A DNA stretch of 64,000 nucleotides from Thermanaerothrix sp034436175 (GTDB lineage Bacteria; Chloroflexota; Anaerolineae; Anaerolineales; Anaerolineaceae): the NCBI GenBank assembly GCA_964427505.1, contig CAYRUO010000004.1, forward strand, positions 1-64,000, given 5' to 3'. The position numbers and the translations under genes are program-made. This document shows, in pieces, positions 16,912-26,587 of this stretch; position 1 is the first letter of the stretch, and each line of letters opens with the position of its first letter. The notes under the pieces were generated by a model. It made no database searches and was not told where the DNA came from. It was given only the letters and a program-made list of their open reading frames with translations.

Positions 16912-18410
16912 GGCCTACCTCCCATTACGGCGGCAACATAGGAACCTGGATCCAGTAACTGCGCCGCGGCACGCAGGGCGAACGCATAAAGGGGCTCCGC
17001 CCATAAGCCCAGCCCTATCGTTATCAGCCCCATCAACACAATTGGGATTATCAGCGCGAAGCGCTGCCCCCACGACCCTGAAAGGGGCTTCAACGCATGC
17101 TCGGCAGGCTTCCAAAAAGCCTCCTGCCAGATCTTGGTCATAGAGAACAGCGTGAGCAGACTTACGCCCAGCGAAACGCCCACGATTACCTCTTGCCTTA
17201 GCGCCAAACCCGCTTGGACTAAGGCCAACTTGCCGAAAAAGCCCGAGAGGGGTGGAATGCCGGCCAACGAGAGCGCCGGCACAAGAAACCCCAGTGCCAA
17301 CCAGGGATACGCTTGGTAAAGCCCACCCAAGCGGCGCAGGTCGAACGACCCCCCTAAGCGATACATTATCTCGGCGACCAGAAAGAGGACCGCTTTCGCG
17401 ATAATCACATGTACCATGAAGTACAGGGTAGCCGCCAGCGAGGACCGGCTGAAAAGCCCTAATCCCATCAAGAGATATCCTATCTGACTGATAATGTGGA
17501 AGGAAAGCAGGCGGCGGATATCGTACTGTGCGGCGGCCCCCAACACACCAGTCACCATGGTGAAGCCCCCTAACACCAGAAGCAGTGTGTGCGTAAACGC
17601 GACATCGGCCAGGAAGAGCAACGTGAACACCCGCACCAAGGCATACACCCCTACTTTGGTCAATAACCCTGAGAACAGGGCCGTCACCGTTACCGGTGGA
17701 GTGTGATAAGACGCCGGCAGCCAGAAGAAGAGGGGAAAGACCGCCGCCTTGATGCTGAACGCCACCATATACATAACCGCAACAGTGGTCACCAGATCCG
17801 GCGCAATAGTGGTGCGCAGGCGAATAGAGAGATCGGCCATGTTCAGCGTGCCGGTCAGGCTATACAGCACCGCAGTCGCAGTGAGAAACAGCGCCGAAGA
17901 GAGAAGATTCAAGATCACATACTTCAACGCCCCTTCCAGTTGCGCCCGCTCGCCGCCCAAGGCAATCAGCACAAACGAGGCCATCAGCATGACCTCAAAC
18001 CAAACATAGAGGTTGAAGATATCACCAGTAATGAAAGCCCCGCACACACCCATGAGTAGGACGAAAAACAAGGGATAAAATCCATAGCGTAGCCGCGCTT
18101 CATCCATACTGCCGAGCGAGAAAATGGCAATTAGCAGCGCCAACCCACCCGCTACGGTCACCATTAGCGCACTGAGGCGATCCACCACCAGCGAGATGCC
18201 ATATGGGGGTGGCCAGTTCCCGACCTGCACCACCTGAATCCCTTCTCGCTCCACCAAGAGAAGCAGCGCCAAACCACATCCCAAGAGCAGGGCACTTCCA
18301 GTGACCGCGAAAACCCGTTGCCAAATCAGCCTATGCCAGGCGAGCAAGGTTAGGATGGCAAAGGACAGCGGTAAGATGAGGGGCAAAAGCACCAGGTAAT
18401 CTGCCATCAA
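16908..18410 (-). CDS. mnhD: Na+/H+ antiporter subunit MnhD/MrpD
   Basis: A 500-residue proton-translocating subunit homologous to complex I NuoN/NuoM. About 14 hydrophobic helices are visible, with the family core WFEVMLMASFVLIALGG (conserved Glu) and KAAVFPLFFWLPASYHTPPVTVTALFSGLLTKVGVYAL (conserved Lys). Full length. It overlaps mnhC and mnhE by four bases. Confidence 0.96.
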   Translation of the reverse strand: MMADYLVLLPLILPLSFAILTLLAWHRLIWQRVFAVTGSALLLGCGLALLLLVEREGIQVVQVGNWPPPYGISLVVDRLSALMVTVAGGLALLIAIFSLGSMDEARLRYGFYPLFFVLLMGVCGAFITGDIFNLYVWFEVMLMASFVLIALGGERAQLEGALKYVILNLLSSALFLTATAVLYSLTGTLNMADLSIRLRTTIAPDLVTTVAVMYMVAFSIKAAVFPLFFWLPASYHTPPVTVTALFSGLLTKVGVYALVRVFTLLFLADVAFTHTLLLVLGGFTMVTGVLGAAAQYDIRRLLSFHIISQIGYLLMGLGLFSRSSLAATLYFMVHVIIAKAVLFLVAEIMYRLGGSFDLRRLGGLYQAYPWLALGFLVPALSLAGIPPLSGFFGKLALVQAGLALRQEVIVGVSLGVSLLTLFSMTKIWQEAFWKPAEHALKPLSGSWGQRFALIIPIVLMGLITIGLGLWAEPLYAFALRAAAQLLDPGSYVAAVMGGRP

Positions 18411-18808
18411 TGTCCCTCTACCTCGTCATTTTCATGATAATGATCGGGATGATAACGCGGTTGGATATCGGTATCCCGCAACTGGTTAAGATCACTGGTG
18501 CCCAGCGTCTGATAGACCTGGCGCATTAAGGTAATGGCAAACGCCGTGACACCGAAACTAATCACAATAGCAGTCAAGATCAAGGCTTGGGGTAAAGGAT
18601 CCGCATACGGGGGTTGTAATGCCGTCTGCCCCATCGGGATAAGCGGCGGTCGCCCGCGCACCAACCGCCCCAAGGTAAAAATTAATAAGTTGATGGCATT
18701 GCTGAGAATAATCAGCCCAATCAACACCTTGACCAGATTGCGCCGCATCATCAAATACAATGAGACGCTAAACAGAACTCCCACCAACAAAGCCAGGGCT
18801 AGAATCAT
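18407..18808 (-). CDS. mnhC: Na+/H+ antiporter subunit MnhC/MrpC
   Basis: A 133-residue NuoK-like subunit with three membrane helices; the motif VLIGLIILSNAINLLIF and the ALILTAIVISFGVTAFA helix are typical. The C-terminal hydrophilic His/Asp/Glu-rich tail (about 110-133) may lie in the cytoplasm. One base separates it from the mnhB stop. Confidence 0.95.
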   Translation of the reverse strand: MILALALLVGVLFSVSLYLMMRRNLVKVLIGLIILSNAINLLIFTLGRLVRGRPPLIPMGQTALQPPYADPLPQALILTAIVISFGVTAFAITLMRQVYQTLGTSDLNQLRDTDIQPRYHPDHYHENDEVEGH

Positions 18809-18809
18809 C

Positions 18810-19223
18810 TCAATCCTCCGCCAAGGTAAACAAAATCAACAGCGTTGTTCCCATCACCGTGAGATAAACCCCGATGTCGAAGATCAACGGTGTACCCACT
18901 TTGCCAACCACCGGTAGTGCTTGTTTCCACCACAATCCGGTCATAAACGGTTGCCCCGCCAACCAAGCCGCTACGGCACTGCTCAAGGCGACCAGCAAAC
19001 CTACAGCGATCAACACGCGCGGTTCAACGCGGAGCAATTCACGGGCAGCCGCCACCCCTTCTGCGATCATATACAACACAATCGCAACCGCCGCTACCAA
19101 ACCACCAACAAAGCCGCCCCCGATCTCGTTGTGTCCGCGCAAGAGCAGGAAGACCGAGAATACAATGAGCAAGGGCATCAAATAACGTGTAGCAACGGAC
19201 AGAATCTCAGAGCGCCCTTTCAT
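18810..19223 (-). CDS. mnhB: Na+/H+ antiporter subunit MnhB/MrpB
   Basis: A 137-residue membrane subunit with four hydrophobic helices; the motif LLLRGHNEIGGGFVGGLVAA is the MrpB signature. I chose ATG 19223, preceded by GAGGTGG, rather than the in-frame ATG at 19247. It overlaps the 3' end of mnhA by 17 bases. Confidence 0.93.
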   Translation of the reverse strand: MKGRSEILSVATRYLMPLLIVFSVFLLLRGHNEIGGGFVGGLVAAVAIVLYMIAEGVAAARELLRVEPRVLIAVGLLVALSSAVAAWLAGQPFMTGLWWKQALPVVGKVGTPLIFDIGVYLTVMGTTLLILFTLAED

Positions 19224-21564
19224 GCGCCACCTCTTCCTCTTCTTCATCTAACCCTTCAAAATGAACTGCCAAATGCCCTAGTGTCAGGCGCACCAGGGCA
19301 TAGACCCCAACTCCGGCCAGGGCAAGCACGGTAATCTCACCCAGCGTATCCAGCCCACGAAAATCCACCAGGATGACATTGACCACATTGCGCCCGTTGG
19401 CCAGAGGCAGGCTGTTCTGGGCAAAATAATCGGAAATGTGTGGCACCAGGGGACGGGCTGTCACAATCAGCACCATGGCGGTCATTAAAAACCCACCCCC
19501 GATGGCGACCAAAAGGTCTAGGAAGCGGGTTGGCGAAGGGGCTAAGCGGGTAAATTTAGGCAAGCGGTAAACCACTAACACAAAGAGGATGACCACCAAC
19601 GTCTCGATGGCGAACTGCACCATTGCTAGGTCTGGGGCAGAATAAATCAGGTAAACCGCCACCAACCCATACCCGATCATCCCCATGGTGGCCACCGTGG
19701 CTAGGCGGGAACGTAAGCGGGGAATGACCACAGCGGCAGCGATCATTAATGCCACAATCACCACTTCGTAAAAGCGGACTTCTCCCCATCCCCCAACGCC
19801 CAACCAGGTTAACCGGCTCAGCAGGGTATAACCGGTAAGCACAACAGTGGTCAGAATAACCGTCATCACATAAAAACGCAGATAGCCGTTCTGAATCAGG
19901 CGCGTCTGCCAGGCCGCAAAACGACGCATACCATGGAAGAGGTGCTCATACATCCGCGCCGGCCCTATTGGGGCAAGAGCCTGCCAAAGCCGCCCACCCT
20001 GCCAGAGCCAGCGATAGCCTGCCCAGCCCAACCCTCCAAGCAGTAGGGTAAGCAGGCTCAGTCCCAACACTGGCGTTAGGCCGTGCCAGAGGGCCAGTTT
20101 GACCTTCAATGAATGTTGTAGAACGCTCTGCGCCGCGCTCTGAACCAATGAGGTGGCGAACAAGTCGGGGAACAAGCCGCCCAGAAATCCCAATGCACTC
20201 AACACCAACGGCCCCAGCCAGAACGCAATGGAAACCGCGTGCGGCTCATGCGGGAGATCACGTGGGTGTTTCCAAAATGGCCCCACCGCGACCAGCCCCG
20301 CTACCACAAAGGTCAACACCCCGGCCAGAATTGCTCCACCCAGAAGCAGCCCAGTGAGCCCAGTACCTTCTGCCAGGGCTTCATAGAAAACCTCTTTGGC
20401 AATGAATCCCAATGCCGGCGGCAACCCGGCCATAGAGATCCCAGCCAGTGCTGCCGCCAGCGTTATCCATGGCAAGATAGGCGCCAAACCGCCCAGACGT
20501 TCAATATCACGGGAGCCGGCGCTGTGATCCACCGCGCCCGCCACCAGAAACAAGGCCCCTTTATAGAAGGCATGGGCCAGAATATAGAGCACTGCCCCCT
20601 TGACCGCCATATCCGTGCCCAGCCCCAGTAGCAAGGTCATGGTTCCCAACGCGCCGACGGTCGTATAAGCCAGCAGGCGTTTGAGATCACGTTGCCCCAC
20701 GGCTAACAACGCGCCTGTCAACATCGTTAGGAAGCCCACACCTCCCACCAGGGTTGACCACAGCGGCGTCCCAGCCAAGGCCGGGGTGAGCCGTGCCAGC
20801 AGGAACACCCCTGCTTTAACCATGGTGGCCGAATGCAGATACGCACTCACCGGGGTCGGCGCTGCCATGGCATTGGGGAGCCAAAAATGAAAAGGAAATT
20901 GGGCCGATTTGGTGAACGCACCGATCAATATCAGCAGCAGAGCGCCGGTATAGAGCGGGCTGGAGCGTATCAGACCCCCACTTTGATTAATGACGCTGAC
21001 CATCCCACTCCCGGCCACCTGGCTTAAGAGCACCAATCCGGCTAAAAGGGCTAGGCCACCCCCGGCGGTGACCAACAGGGCTTGCCAAGCCGCCGCGCGC
21101 GAGGTATGGCGCTGATGATCAAAGCCGATCAAGAGAAAGGATGTGATGCTGGTTAATTCCCAAAAGACAAAAAGAAGGACAAGGTGGTCGCTGAGCACAA
21201 TTCCCAGCATGGAAACCATGAAAAGGGTGATGATGACGAAAAAGCGCCCCTGATAAAGATGCCCAGCCAGGTAACCACTGCCGTAGATAATGACCAATGC
21301 ACCAATCCCGGTGACCAAAAGGGCAAACAAAAGCGCCAGTCCATCCAGGCGAAATGCCAAATCAACCCCCAGCGAAGGCACCCAGGCATAACGCTCTTCA
21401 ATCACCTGCCCGTGGGTCAAGATGAGCGGCGCCTTGGTCAAGAAATAAACCAGCCAACCCAACGGCAACAGAGCAATGAGCCAACCACTGCGGGCTTGAA
21501 GACGACGGTATAACGCCGGAATTAACGCGGTAATGACAAATCCCGATAGGATAACGACCAGCAT
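19207..21564 (-). CDS. mnhA: Na+/H+ antiporter subunit MnhA/MrpA
   Basis: A 785-residue NuoL-like subunit, normal for MrpA. The antiporter-like core has FVFWELTSITSFLLIGFDH (Glu), TKSAQFPFHFWLPNAMAAPTPVSAYLHSATMVKAGVFLL (Lys), and a C-terminal MnhA/MnhB-type extension after about residue 600 (YLIYSAPDLAMVQFAIETLVVILFVLVVYRLP). ATG 21564 is chosen because GAGGAGGGAGG lies directly upstream; the longer frame has no family similarity. First gene of the seven-gene Mrp operon, which exchanges Na+ (or other cations) for H+ and supports pH and sodium homeostasis. Confidence 0.96.
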   Translation of the reverse strand: MLVVILSGFVITALIPALYRRLQARSGWLIALLPLGWLVYFLTKAPLILTHGQVIEERYAWVPSLGVDLAFRLDGLALLFALLVTGIGALVIIYGSGYLAGHLYQGRFFVIITLFMVSMLGIVLSDHLVLLFVFWELTSITSFLLIGFDHQRHTSRAAAWQALLVTAGGGLALLAGLVLLSQVAGSGMVSVINQSGGLIRSSPLYTGALLLILIGAFTKSAQFPFHFWLPNAMAAPTPVSAYLHSATMVKAGVFLLARLTPALAGTPLWSTLVGGVGFLTMLTGALLAVGQRDLKRLLAYTTVGALGTMTLLLGLGTDMAVKGAVLYILAHAFYKGALFLVAGAVDHSAGSRDIERLGGLAPILPWITLAAALAGISMAGLPPALGFIAKEVFYEALAEGTGLTGLLLGGAILAGVLTFVVAGLVAVGPFWKHPRDLPHEPHAVSIAFWLGPLVLSALGFLGGLFPDLFATSLVQSAAQSVLQHSLKVKLALWHGLTPVLGLSLLTLLLGGLGWAGYRWLWQGGRLWQALAPIGPARMYEHLFHGMRRFAAWQTRLIQNGYLRFYVMTVILTTVVLTGYTLLSRLTWLGVGGWGEVRFYEVVIVALMIAAAVVIPRLRSRLATVATMGMIGYGLVAVYLIYSAPDLAMVQFAIETLVVILFVLVVYRLPKFTRLAPSPTRFLDLLVAIGGGFLMTAMVLIVTARPLVPHISDYFAQNSLPLANGRNVVNVILVDFRGLDTLGEITVLALAGVGVYALVRLTLGHLAVHFEGLDEEEEEVAHERAL

Positions 21565-21698
21565 CCTCCCTCCTCGTTTTTTTCTACACGCAACAAGTGG
21601 CATAAAATTACAGGAGGATGCCCGGCTTGTCAAGGCAGTTGGTCATATTTTCTTTATATCAGCGCCTTACCTCACCGGGAACGAATAAGCCACAGGAT

Positions 21699-23039
21699 TC
21701 ACTTATCGCCGCCCGGGGTAACCGACGCACGCTTGGGGGGTGGCACCTTGCCATGAAACTGGGGTAAGTAAGACCAATTTGTCGCCAACATGTCTTCAAG
21801 CACGGCTTCAGCCTGGTTTAAGCGCGGCCCCAGGGGATGGGTGATCAAGGCCTGGTAAGCCGCCTCGATATCCCCGTCCACCGCTGCGCGCACGGTGAGT
21901 ATTTCATAGGCCTTGACCGCCGCCACCAATCCAAAGGCAAAGGGCGGCAAGGGCTGTGCCGGCAAAGGTTCAATCCCCTGGCGTGAAACGCGCGCGGGCA
22001 GTTCCAACACCCATTGCGTATCCCATTCTTTCACCGCGCCGCGGTTGGGCGCATTAACCACGTGGATTTCGCCCAGGTCGTTGTAATGCGCCGAAATCAA
22101 CTGCGTGGCGACAGTGGAATAATAGGCACCACCTCGCCGCATCAAGTCAGGTGGCAAATCCACCAGCGCAGGGTTGGCATACTGCTTAAGCAGTTCCGCC
22201 TCAATCTGCATGACCTGCTCAGCGCGCGAGGGCGGCCAATGTTCTTGTTCGCGCAGTTTCTCTTCGGTGTGGTAGTAGTAATGCAAATAATAGTTGGGGA
22301 TCATGCGTGTGCTTTCCAGGTAACGCGGTTCCCACTCTGGGTGTGCCTGTTCCTTGGCCTGCTGAATGACCGCTTTCAGCACGTAGGGCCAGAGATCTTC
22401 CCCTTCTGCGATCAGCCCATAGTGCCAGGTAAGATGATTTAACCCCAGGGTCTTCAGTTCCGCCTGCTCGGGAACGATCTCTCTGCCCGTACTTTCCTTC
22501 AATCGTGCCAGGAATTGCATTTTGGCCGTATAAGGGACGTTGCAGACACCCACCGCCGGCACCTCAGGTGCATACCGATTTAGGGCTTCCACGATTAAGC
22601 CGGCTGGATTGGTAAAATTGATCAGCCAAGCATCGGGTGCTACGGCTTTCATCTCGCGCGCAATCTCCAGAATAACCGGGATGGTGCGAAGCGCCTTTGC
22701 CATCCCCCCGATCCCCGTAGTTTCTTGTCCGATAAGCCCGTGCCGCCGCGCCAGATATTCATCCTGCCGCCGCGCTTCCATCTGCCCAACCCGAAGTTGG
22801 GTGCACACATACGACGCACCCGCCAGCGCCTCACGCCGGTTTGTCGTCAAGATAACCCGAAACGGGCGTCCCCGGGCTTCTACCAAGCGTTGAACGAAGC
22901 CGCCCACAATCGCCAGGCGGTGTTCATCTACGTCCATTAACCACAATTCGTGCAGTAGCAATTGCGTCGTCCGCTCTAGGAATCCCTTGACCAATTCCGG
23001 CGTATAGGTCGAGCCACCACCGATGACGGTAATTTTCAT
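21699..23039 (-). CDS. GH4 family glycosidase (6-phospho-beta-glucosidase type)
   Basis: A 446-residue glycoside hydrolase family 4 enzyme. It shows the N-terminal NAD-binding motif GGGSTYTPELV, VGICNVPY-type Cys metal ligand (VGVCNVPYT, about residue 170), and GLNHLTW with the His ligand (about 198). GH4 enzymes use NAD+, a divalent metal and an oxidation-elimination mechanism to cleave (usually 6-phosphorylated) glycosides. It lies eight bases downstream of a BadF-type sugar kinase, a context that fits phospho-sugar catabolism. Exact substrate is not determined. Confidence 0.92.
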   Translation of the reverse strand: MKITVIGGGSTYTPELVKGFLERTTQLLLHELWLMDVDEHRLAIVGGFVQRLVEARGRPFRVILTTNRREALAGASYVCTQLRVGQMEARRQDEYLARRHGLIGQETTGIGGMAKALRTIPVILEIAREMKAVAPDAWLINFTNPAGLIVEALNRYAPEVPAVGVCNVPYTAKMQFLARLKESTGREIVPEQAELKTLGLNHLTWHYGLIAEGEDLWPYVLKAVIQQAKEQAHPEWEPRYLESTRMIPNYYLHYYYHTEEKLREQEHWPPSRAEQVMQIEAELLKQYANPALVDLPPDLMRRGGAYYSTVATQLISAHYNDLGEIHVVNAPNRGAVKEWDTQWVLELPARVSRQGIEPLPAQPLPPFAFGLVAAVKAYEILTVRAAVDGDIEAAYQALITHPLGPRLNQAEAVLEDMLATNWSYLPQFHGKVPPPKRASVTPGGDK

Positions 23040-23047
23040 CTTTCACC

Positions 23048-24028
23048 TCACTGGAAAGAAGCCACGGTTTTTTGCATGTTATCCAACGCCTGACAAATCC
23101 GTTCCCGGGAAACTCGAGCAACTTCCATCGCCAGCACGACGGCCCCCACGACCGGCCAAGTGGGCAATGGCAGGAAGCGAGCCCCTGGCACTGCCGCCAG
23201 CACAACCGGCTTGACGTAATCAGCCAGAGCCGGTTGATTCTTAAACATGCTCCCAATCAAAATGATATCCGGAGCTAAGTGTGTCAGGTTTAGCCGCCGC
23301 GCCACGGTGACCACCATGGCGCCCAATTCACTGCCAGCCCACGCCAATAAACTCAGCGCAACGGCATCGCCCTCACGGGCACAGGCGAAGATTAAGGGAG
23401 CCACCTCCGCCCCTAGGTGATAATACCCTCGACAGAGACCCTCGATCAAATCCGCTAAATCCTTTGCACCGGTCTTCTGGATGAAAAGAGGGGTCAGCGC
23501 CGTGGGTTGCCCTCGCCCGGTCCATTCATAGGCTACACAGTGGATCGCCCGTGCTACCAGTTCCGTAGCGCCGGCGTATTCTCCCATCAAATCCCCATAA
23601 CCCGTCATATGGGCGTAGTCCCCCTGAGGATTGCGTCCCCAGCAGTTACACCCGGTGCCTGAGACCAGGGAAATCCCCCAGCCGCGAGGACCAATGAGCA
23701 ATCCCAACACGGCATCGTTCACGATATCGAGGGGCAAATCGGGTCCCAACACAGCGTGTAGCGCTTCCAGCAGACCTTCACGCTGAGAGGGCCAATCAAA
23801 CCCCGAGATGCCCACCCCTGCCGACTGCACATCAGGCAGTGAGAGACCAGCCACCGCCAGCGCTTGCTGTGCGGCTTGGGCGACGACCTGTTGAAACGTT
23901 GCCATTCCCACCACATCCGGGTTACCACCCCCTGCCTGTCCCAGGCCTAACACGCGCCCCTCCGCTGTGGTCACCAAGGCCTGGGTCTTGCTGGAACCGA
24001 CATCTACGCCCAGAAAATAATCCACCAT
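23048..24028 (-). CDS. BadF/BadG/BcrA/BcrD-type ATPase, putative N-acetylglucosamine kinase
   Basis: A 326-residue ASKHA-fold kinase. The N-terminal phosphate-1 loop LGVDVGSSKTQALV, the adenosine region, and the SGTGCNCWG loop are visible. Members include N-acetylglucosamine kinases, the best fit here given length and the adjacent GH4 glycosidase. ATG 24028 is chosen because it opens the FLGVDVGSSKT strand and follows a GAAAGG site; an upstream in-frame extension has no family match. Co-directional with the GH4 gene. Confidence 0.88.
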   Translation of the reverse strand: MVDYFLGVDVGSSKTQALVTTAEGRVLGLGQAGGGNPDVVGMATFQQVVAQAAQQALAVAGLSLPDVQSAGVGISGFDWPSQREGLLEALHAVLGPDLPLDIVNDAVLGLLIGPRGWGISLVSGTGCNCWGRNPQGDYAHMTGYGDLMGEYAGATELVARAIHCVAYEWTGRGQPTALTPLFIQKTGAKDLADLIEGLCRGYYHLGAEVAPLIFACAREGDAVALSLLAWAGSELGAMVVTVARRLNLTHLAPDIILIGSMFKNQPALADYVKPVVLAAVPGARFLPLPTWPVVGAVVLAMEVARVSRERICQALDNMQKTVASFQ

Positions 24029-24207
24029 ATGACTTTGACCTTTCTTCAATTCTAACAAATCTTCCCCGCCTCCTGCCCTGAACATCCTCATATAAGACGA
24101 CCCAATACAATCCTGAACAATTTTAGGATATAATGGGTAAAATTAGTAAATGATCATCCCCCAATCAACGCTTTCCTCACGTTTAAAGTGTTTCAACCTT
24201 ACAGGTA

Positions 24208-25176
24208 ATGGCTATGTCAATCTTCGACTCCCCCCACAGTTTGAAAACCGCTTTACGGGCGCAGAATTATATCGCCAGCGATGAAATTGCGACCGTCCTC
24301 TACCTCAGCCAAGCCCTGGGCAAACCCGTGCTTACCGAGGGCCCTGCCGGTGTAGGCAAGACCGAACTGGCGAAAGCCCTGGCCGGTGCAACCGGTTATC
24401 CTCTGATCCGCTTGCAGTGCTACGAGGGCCTAGACGAAACCAAAGCCCTTTATGAATGGGAATACGCCAAGCAAATGCTCTATACCCAATTGTTGCGTGA
24501 CAAACTACAAGACCTTCTTTCTGCTAGCGAGACCCTACGGGAAGCCGCTGATCGCCTGGCACAGGAAGAGGATGTGTTCTTCTCCCTTCGCTTTCTACTT
24601 CCTCGCCCCCTGCTCAAAGCCATCCTGGCCGACACTCCAACCGTGTTACTGATTGATGAAATTGACCGCGCCGATGCCGAATTTGAAGCCTTCCTGCTCG
24701 AGATTCTGAGCGATTTCCAGGTCAGTATCCCTGAAATCGGTACCCTTGCCGCCAAGCACCACCCTTTGGTAGTACTCACCAGCAATAACACCCGCGAATT
24801 GAGTGAAGCCCTCAAACGCCGCTGCCTCTACCTGTTCATAGATTACCCCACGCTGGAGCAGGAACTCGCCGTGGTGCGCCTCAAGGTACCAGAACTGAGT
24901 CCTAAACTCGCCCGCCAAGCCGTGGAATTGGTGCAGCGGTTGCGCAACATGGATTTGCGCAAGGCGCCCAGCATTAGTGAAACCCTCGATTGGGCTAAAG
25001 CCCTGGTTTCATTGAACGCCTCTGCGCTGGATGAGAAGACACTTGAAACGACGCTGAGCGTCTTGCTCAAGCACGAAGCCGATTTACAACGGGCGCGCCG
25101 TGCGCTTGTGCATCCCGATGACGAAGAACCCCGTCCCCCACGTCCACCCGCCCCGCGCCCGCGCTGGCAGAATTAA
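24208..25176 (+). CDS. MoxR-type AAA+ ATPase
   Basis: A 322-residue MoxR/CbbQ-like AAA+ ATPase: Walker A GPAGVGKTELA (about residue 45), Walker B VLLIDEIDRAD, sensor 1 LTSNNTRELSEALKRRC, and an arginine-finger region. The C-terminus ends in a Pro/Arg-rich tail. These ATPases act as metal-insertion or assembly chaperones together with VWA proteins, and one follows here. An in-frame ATG at 24214 is an alternative start. Confidence 0.94.
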   Translation: MAMSIFDSPHSLKTALRAQNYIASDEIATVLYLSQALGKPVLTEGPAGVGKTELAKALAGATGYPLIRLQCYEGLDETKALYEWEYAKQMLYTQLLRDKLQDLLSASETLREAADRLAQEEDVFFSLRFLLPRPLLKAILADTPTVLLIDEIDRADAEFEAFLLEILSDFQVSIPEIGTLAAKHHPLVVLTSNNTRELSEALKRRCLYLFIDYPTLEQELAVVRLKVPELSPKLARQAVELVQRLRNMDLRKAPSISETLDWAKALVSLNASALDEKTLETTLSVLLKHEADLQRARRALVHPDDEEPRPPRPPAPRPRWQN

Positions 25177-25210
25177 TGGATCGGTCCCAGTCATTGGTGA
25201 GGTTATCCCT

Positions 25211-26587
25211 ATGGAACGGCGAATGGTTCAATTTATTGCCGCTTTGCGCGCCAAGGGTGTGCGCGTTAGCCTGGCCGAAAGCACCGATGCCTTCCAGGCC
25301 GTGGAGCACTTAGGCATTCAAGACCGCGAACGTTTTCGCCTCACTTTGCGGGCCACCCTAATTAAAGAGGCACGCGACATCCCCATCTTTGAGCGGCTCT
25401 TTCCGCTCTTCTTTCAATCCCAAGAGCCGCCGCCCTTGCAAAACGTTCTCGACACGTTAACCCCCCGGGAAGCGCACCTGCTGGCCGAAGCCCTGCGCCA
25501 ATTGTCCCAGCAGGTCCGACACATATTGCAAAAACTGCTCGCCGGGCAGTCACTTTCGCCCCGGGAATTAGAACAATTGGATGCGCTCTTCAATGCCGAG
25601 CCTCCCGCAGATCTTCGTTACCGCAACTGGCTCGCCCGTCAATTTGAAGCCGCATTGCGCTTTGACGAGGTACGTGAAGCCTTAGAAGACCTGCTGCAGC
25701 GCCTGCACGAAATGGGGTTCAACCGCCACAAGGTAGATGAAATCCGCCGCGCTCTTCAGGCTAATCTCCGTGCCATGCAAGCCCAACTGCGCCAGCATGC
25801 CGGTGAACGCATCCTCGAAGCCATGGCCGAAGCCCCCCGTCAGCCTTCCAATGAGGGTCTGCTTAACCGCCCCTTACAGCACTTGACCCCAGATGAAATG
25901 CACCGCCTGCGACGTGAGGTGCAGCGCCTGGCCGCCGCACTGCGTACCCGCCTGGCGTTACGGATGAAACGTGCCCGGAACGGTCAACTCGATCCCAAAG
26001 CCACCCTGCGCGCCAGCCTGAAGTACGGCCTTATTCCGCTTGAACTGCGCTACAAAGACCACACCCTCAAGCCTAAACTGGTGGTGATCTGCGACATCAG
26101 CACCTCGATGCGCTTCTGCTCCGAATTAATGCTCAGCCTGCTCTATGCACTTCAAGATCAAATCGGCCACACCCATGCGTTTGCGTTTATTGATCACCTG
26201 GAATACATCTCACCCGACTTTGAGCGACTGCCCCCCGAAGAGGCCATTACCCAGGTGCTCCAACACATGCCGCCCGGCTACTACAACACCGATTTGGGGT
26301 TTGCATTGGCCGAATTTGACCATCGCTATCTGCATACCCTGGACCAACGCACAACCCTGATCCTCGTAGGCGATGGGCGCAATAATTACAACGACCCGCG
26401 CGCCGATTTACTCGAGCGCTTTGCCCGCCGTGCACGCAAGGTGATTTGGCTGAATCCAGAACCACCCTGGTTATGGGGAAGTGGTGACTCCGACATGCCT
26501 CGTTATTTGCCTTATTGCACCCACGTCTTTCAGGTGGCTAACCTAAACCAACTCACCGCCGCCGTGGATCGCCTGCTCACGCATTAA
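25211..26587 (+). CDS. VWA domain protein, CoxE-like
   Basis: A 458-residue protein. The N-terminal helical part (about 1-260) is rich in Arg/Gln/Leu and coiled-coil-like. The C-terminal VWA_CoxE-like domain has the MIDAS motif DISTSM (about residue 300) and a later TDLGFALAEF segment. It pairs with the MoxR ATPase; by analogy with CoxD/CoxE the two would form a chaperone that remodels or matures a client enzyme. No CO dehydrogenase or other obvious client gene is in the window. ATG 25211 follows GGTGAGG. The final stop overlaps the convergent aminotransferase stop by four bases. Confidence 0.9.
   Translation: MERRMVQFIAALRAKGVRVSLAESTDAFQAVEHLGIQDRERFRLTLRATLIKEARDIPIFERLFPLFFQSQEPPPLQNVLDTLTPREAHLLAEALRQLSQQVRHILQKLLAGQSLSPRELEQLDALFNAEPPADLRYRNWLARQFEAALRFDEVREALEDLLQRLHEMGFNRHKVDEIRRALQANLRAMQAQLRQHAGERILEAMAEAPRQPSNEGLLNRPLQHLTPDEMHRLRREVQRLAAALRTRLALRMKRARNGQLDPKATLRASLKYGLIPLELRYKDHTLKPKLVVICDISTSMRFCSELMLSLLYALQDQIGHTHAFAFIDHLEYISPDFERLPPEEAITQVLQHMPPGYYNTDLGFALAEFDHRYLHTLDQRTTLILVGDGRNNYNDPRADLLERFARRARKVIWLNPEPPWLWGSGDSDMPRYLPYCTHVFQVANLNQLTAAVDRLLTH

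Noticed and set aside
19207..21564. Several 100-130 residue open frames antisense to mnhA and mnhD
   Set aside because: They have no ribosome sites or domain features and mirror the GC-rich codon usage of the real genes.
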